From: Gammaproteobacteria bacterium
GTDB lineage: Bacteria; Pseudomonadota; Gammaproteobacteria; Steroidobacterales; UBA11654
Assembly (NCBI GenBank): GCA_029244925.1
Contig: JAQWQE010000068.1
Span: forward strand, 1-35,807
DNA length: 35,807 nt
Direction of reading: 5' to 3'
Position numbers and translations under genes: made by a program. Shown in pieces: positions 35,777 through 35,807 of this stretch (the first letter of the stretch is position 1; each line of letters opens with the position of its first letter). The notes beneath the pieces are model-generated. The model made no database searches. It saw only the letters and a program-made list of their open reading frames with translations, and was not told the DNA's origin.

Positions 35777-35807
35777 GCCGATGTGGTGGAATCTGGTAGA
35801 CACGCTG
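35777..35807 (+). tRNA. tRNA-Leu, 5' part only (cut by window edge)
   Basis: The last 31 bases start GCCGATG (acceptor strand) and continue with TG and a D arm carrying GGTAGA and CACGC, closely matching the E. coli leuU 5' half (which starts GCCGAGGTGGTGGAATTGG). The anticodon lies beyond the window, so the isoacceptor cannot be read. Position after secG supports the call. Confidence 0.88.

Overview
The window is AT-rich, gene-dense chromosomal DNA from a gammaproteobacterium, probably a streamlined marine lineage; SAR86-like is my best guess, from gene content and style only. The core order smpB - ratA - bamE - (nadK) - hrcA - grpE - dnaK - dnaJ - carA - carB - greA - rlmE - ftsH - glmM - tpiA - secG - tRNA-Leu follows the arrangement known from Pseudomonas-type gammaproteobacteria. 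Several members usual in that arrangement (fur, recN, dapB, yhbY, folP, ratB, and ybaB between dnaX and recR) are missing. Genes touch or overlap by a few bases, and spacers are short.

Layout. 1-3878 is a small catabolic/transport group: the C-terminus of an SMP-30/gluconolactonase-like protein, a quinone oxidoreductase-like MDR enzyme, an MFS carrier and a convergent Baeyer-Villiger-type flavin monooxygenase. 4027-7686 is nucleic-acid housekeeping: dnaX-recR, then the divergent pair rsgA/orn. 7691-10021 holds a MAPEG protein, a DUF1249-like protein and an MFS exporter with a histidine-rich tail. 10029-15047 is a minus-strand envelope group: SYLF protein, Tat-exported DUF1838 protein, two lipoproteins and the periplasmic protease Prc. 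15162-17057 is the trans-translation block (smpB, a secreted chelatase-like protein, ssrA). 17132-20157 has an NSS-type sodium symporter, ratA, bamE and nadK. 20238-25091 is the chaperone cluster hrcA-grpE-dnaK-dnaJ. 25156-25848 is a TMEM164/YwaF-like membrane protein. 25960-33255 is a tightly packed carA-carB-greA-rlmE-ftsH unit, and 33363 to the right edge is glmM-tpiA-secG followed by the start of a tRNA-Leu gene.

Functional links. Protein quality control dominates the middle and right: tmRNA/SmpB tag stalled products, Prc and FtsH are proteases of the kind that degrade tagged or misfolded proteins, and DnaK-DnaJ-GrpE refold. BamE, the two lipoproteins, Prc and the SYLF protein are envelope components.

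The observations most worth following are an A9 slippery run in dnaX exactly where a short gamma subunit would end; a perfect dyad over the -10 of the monooxygenase promoter; an attenuator-like hairpin just before carA; HrcA without any visible CIRCE but with a sigma-32-like promoter before dnaK; a sodium symporter whose conserved N-terminus has no standard start codon; and a secreted CbiX-like protein coupled to smpB. I saw no CRISPR array, insertion sequence, prophage or obvious defence system. No stretch longer than 300 bases lacks a gene once ssrA is counted.
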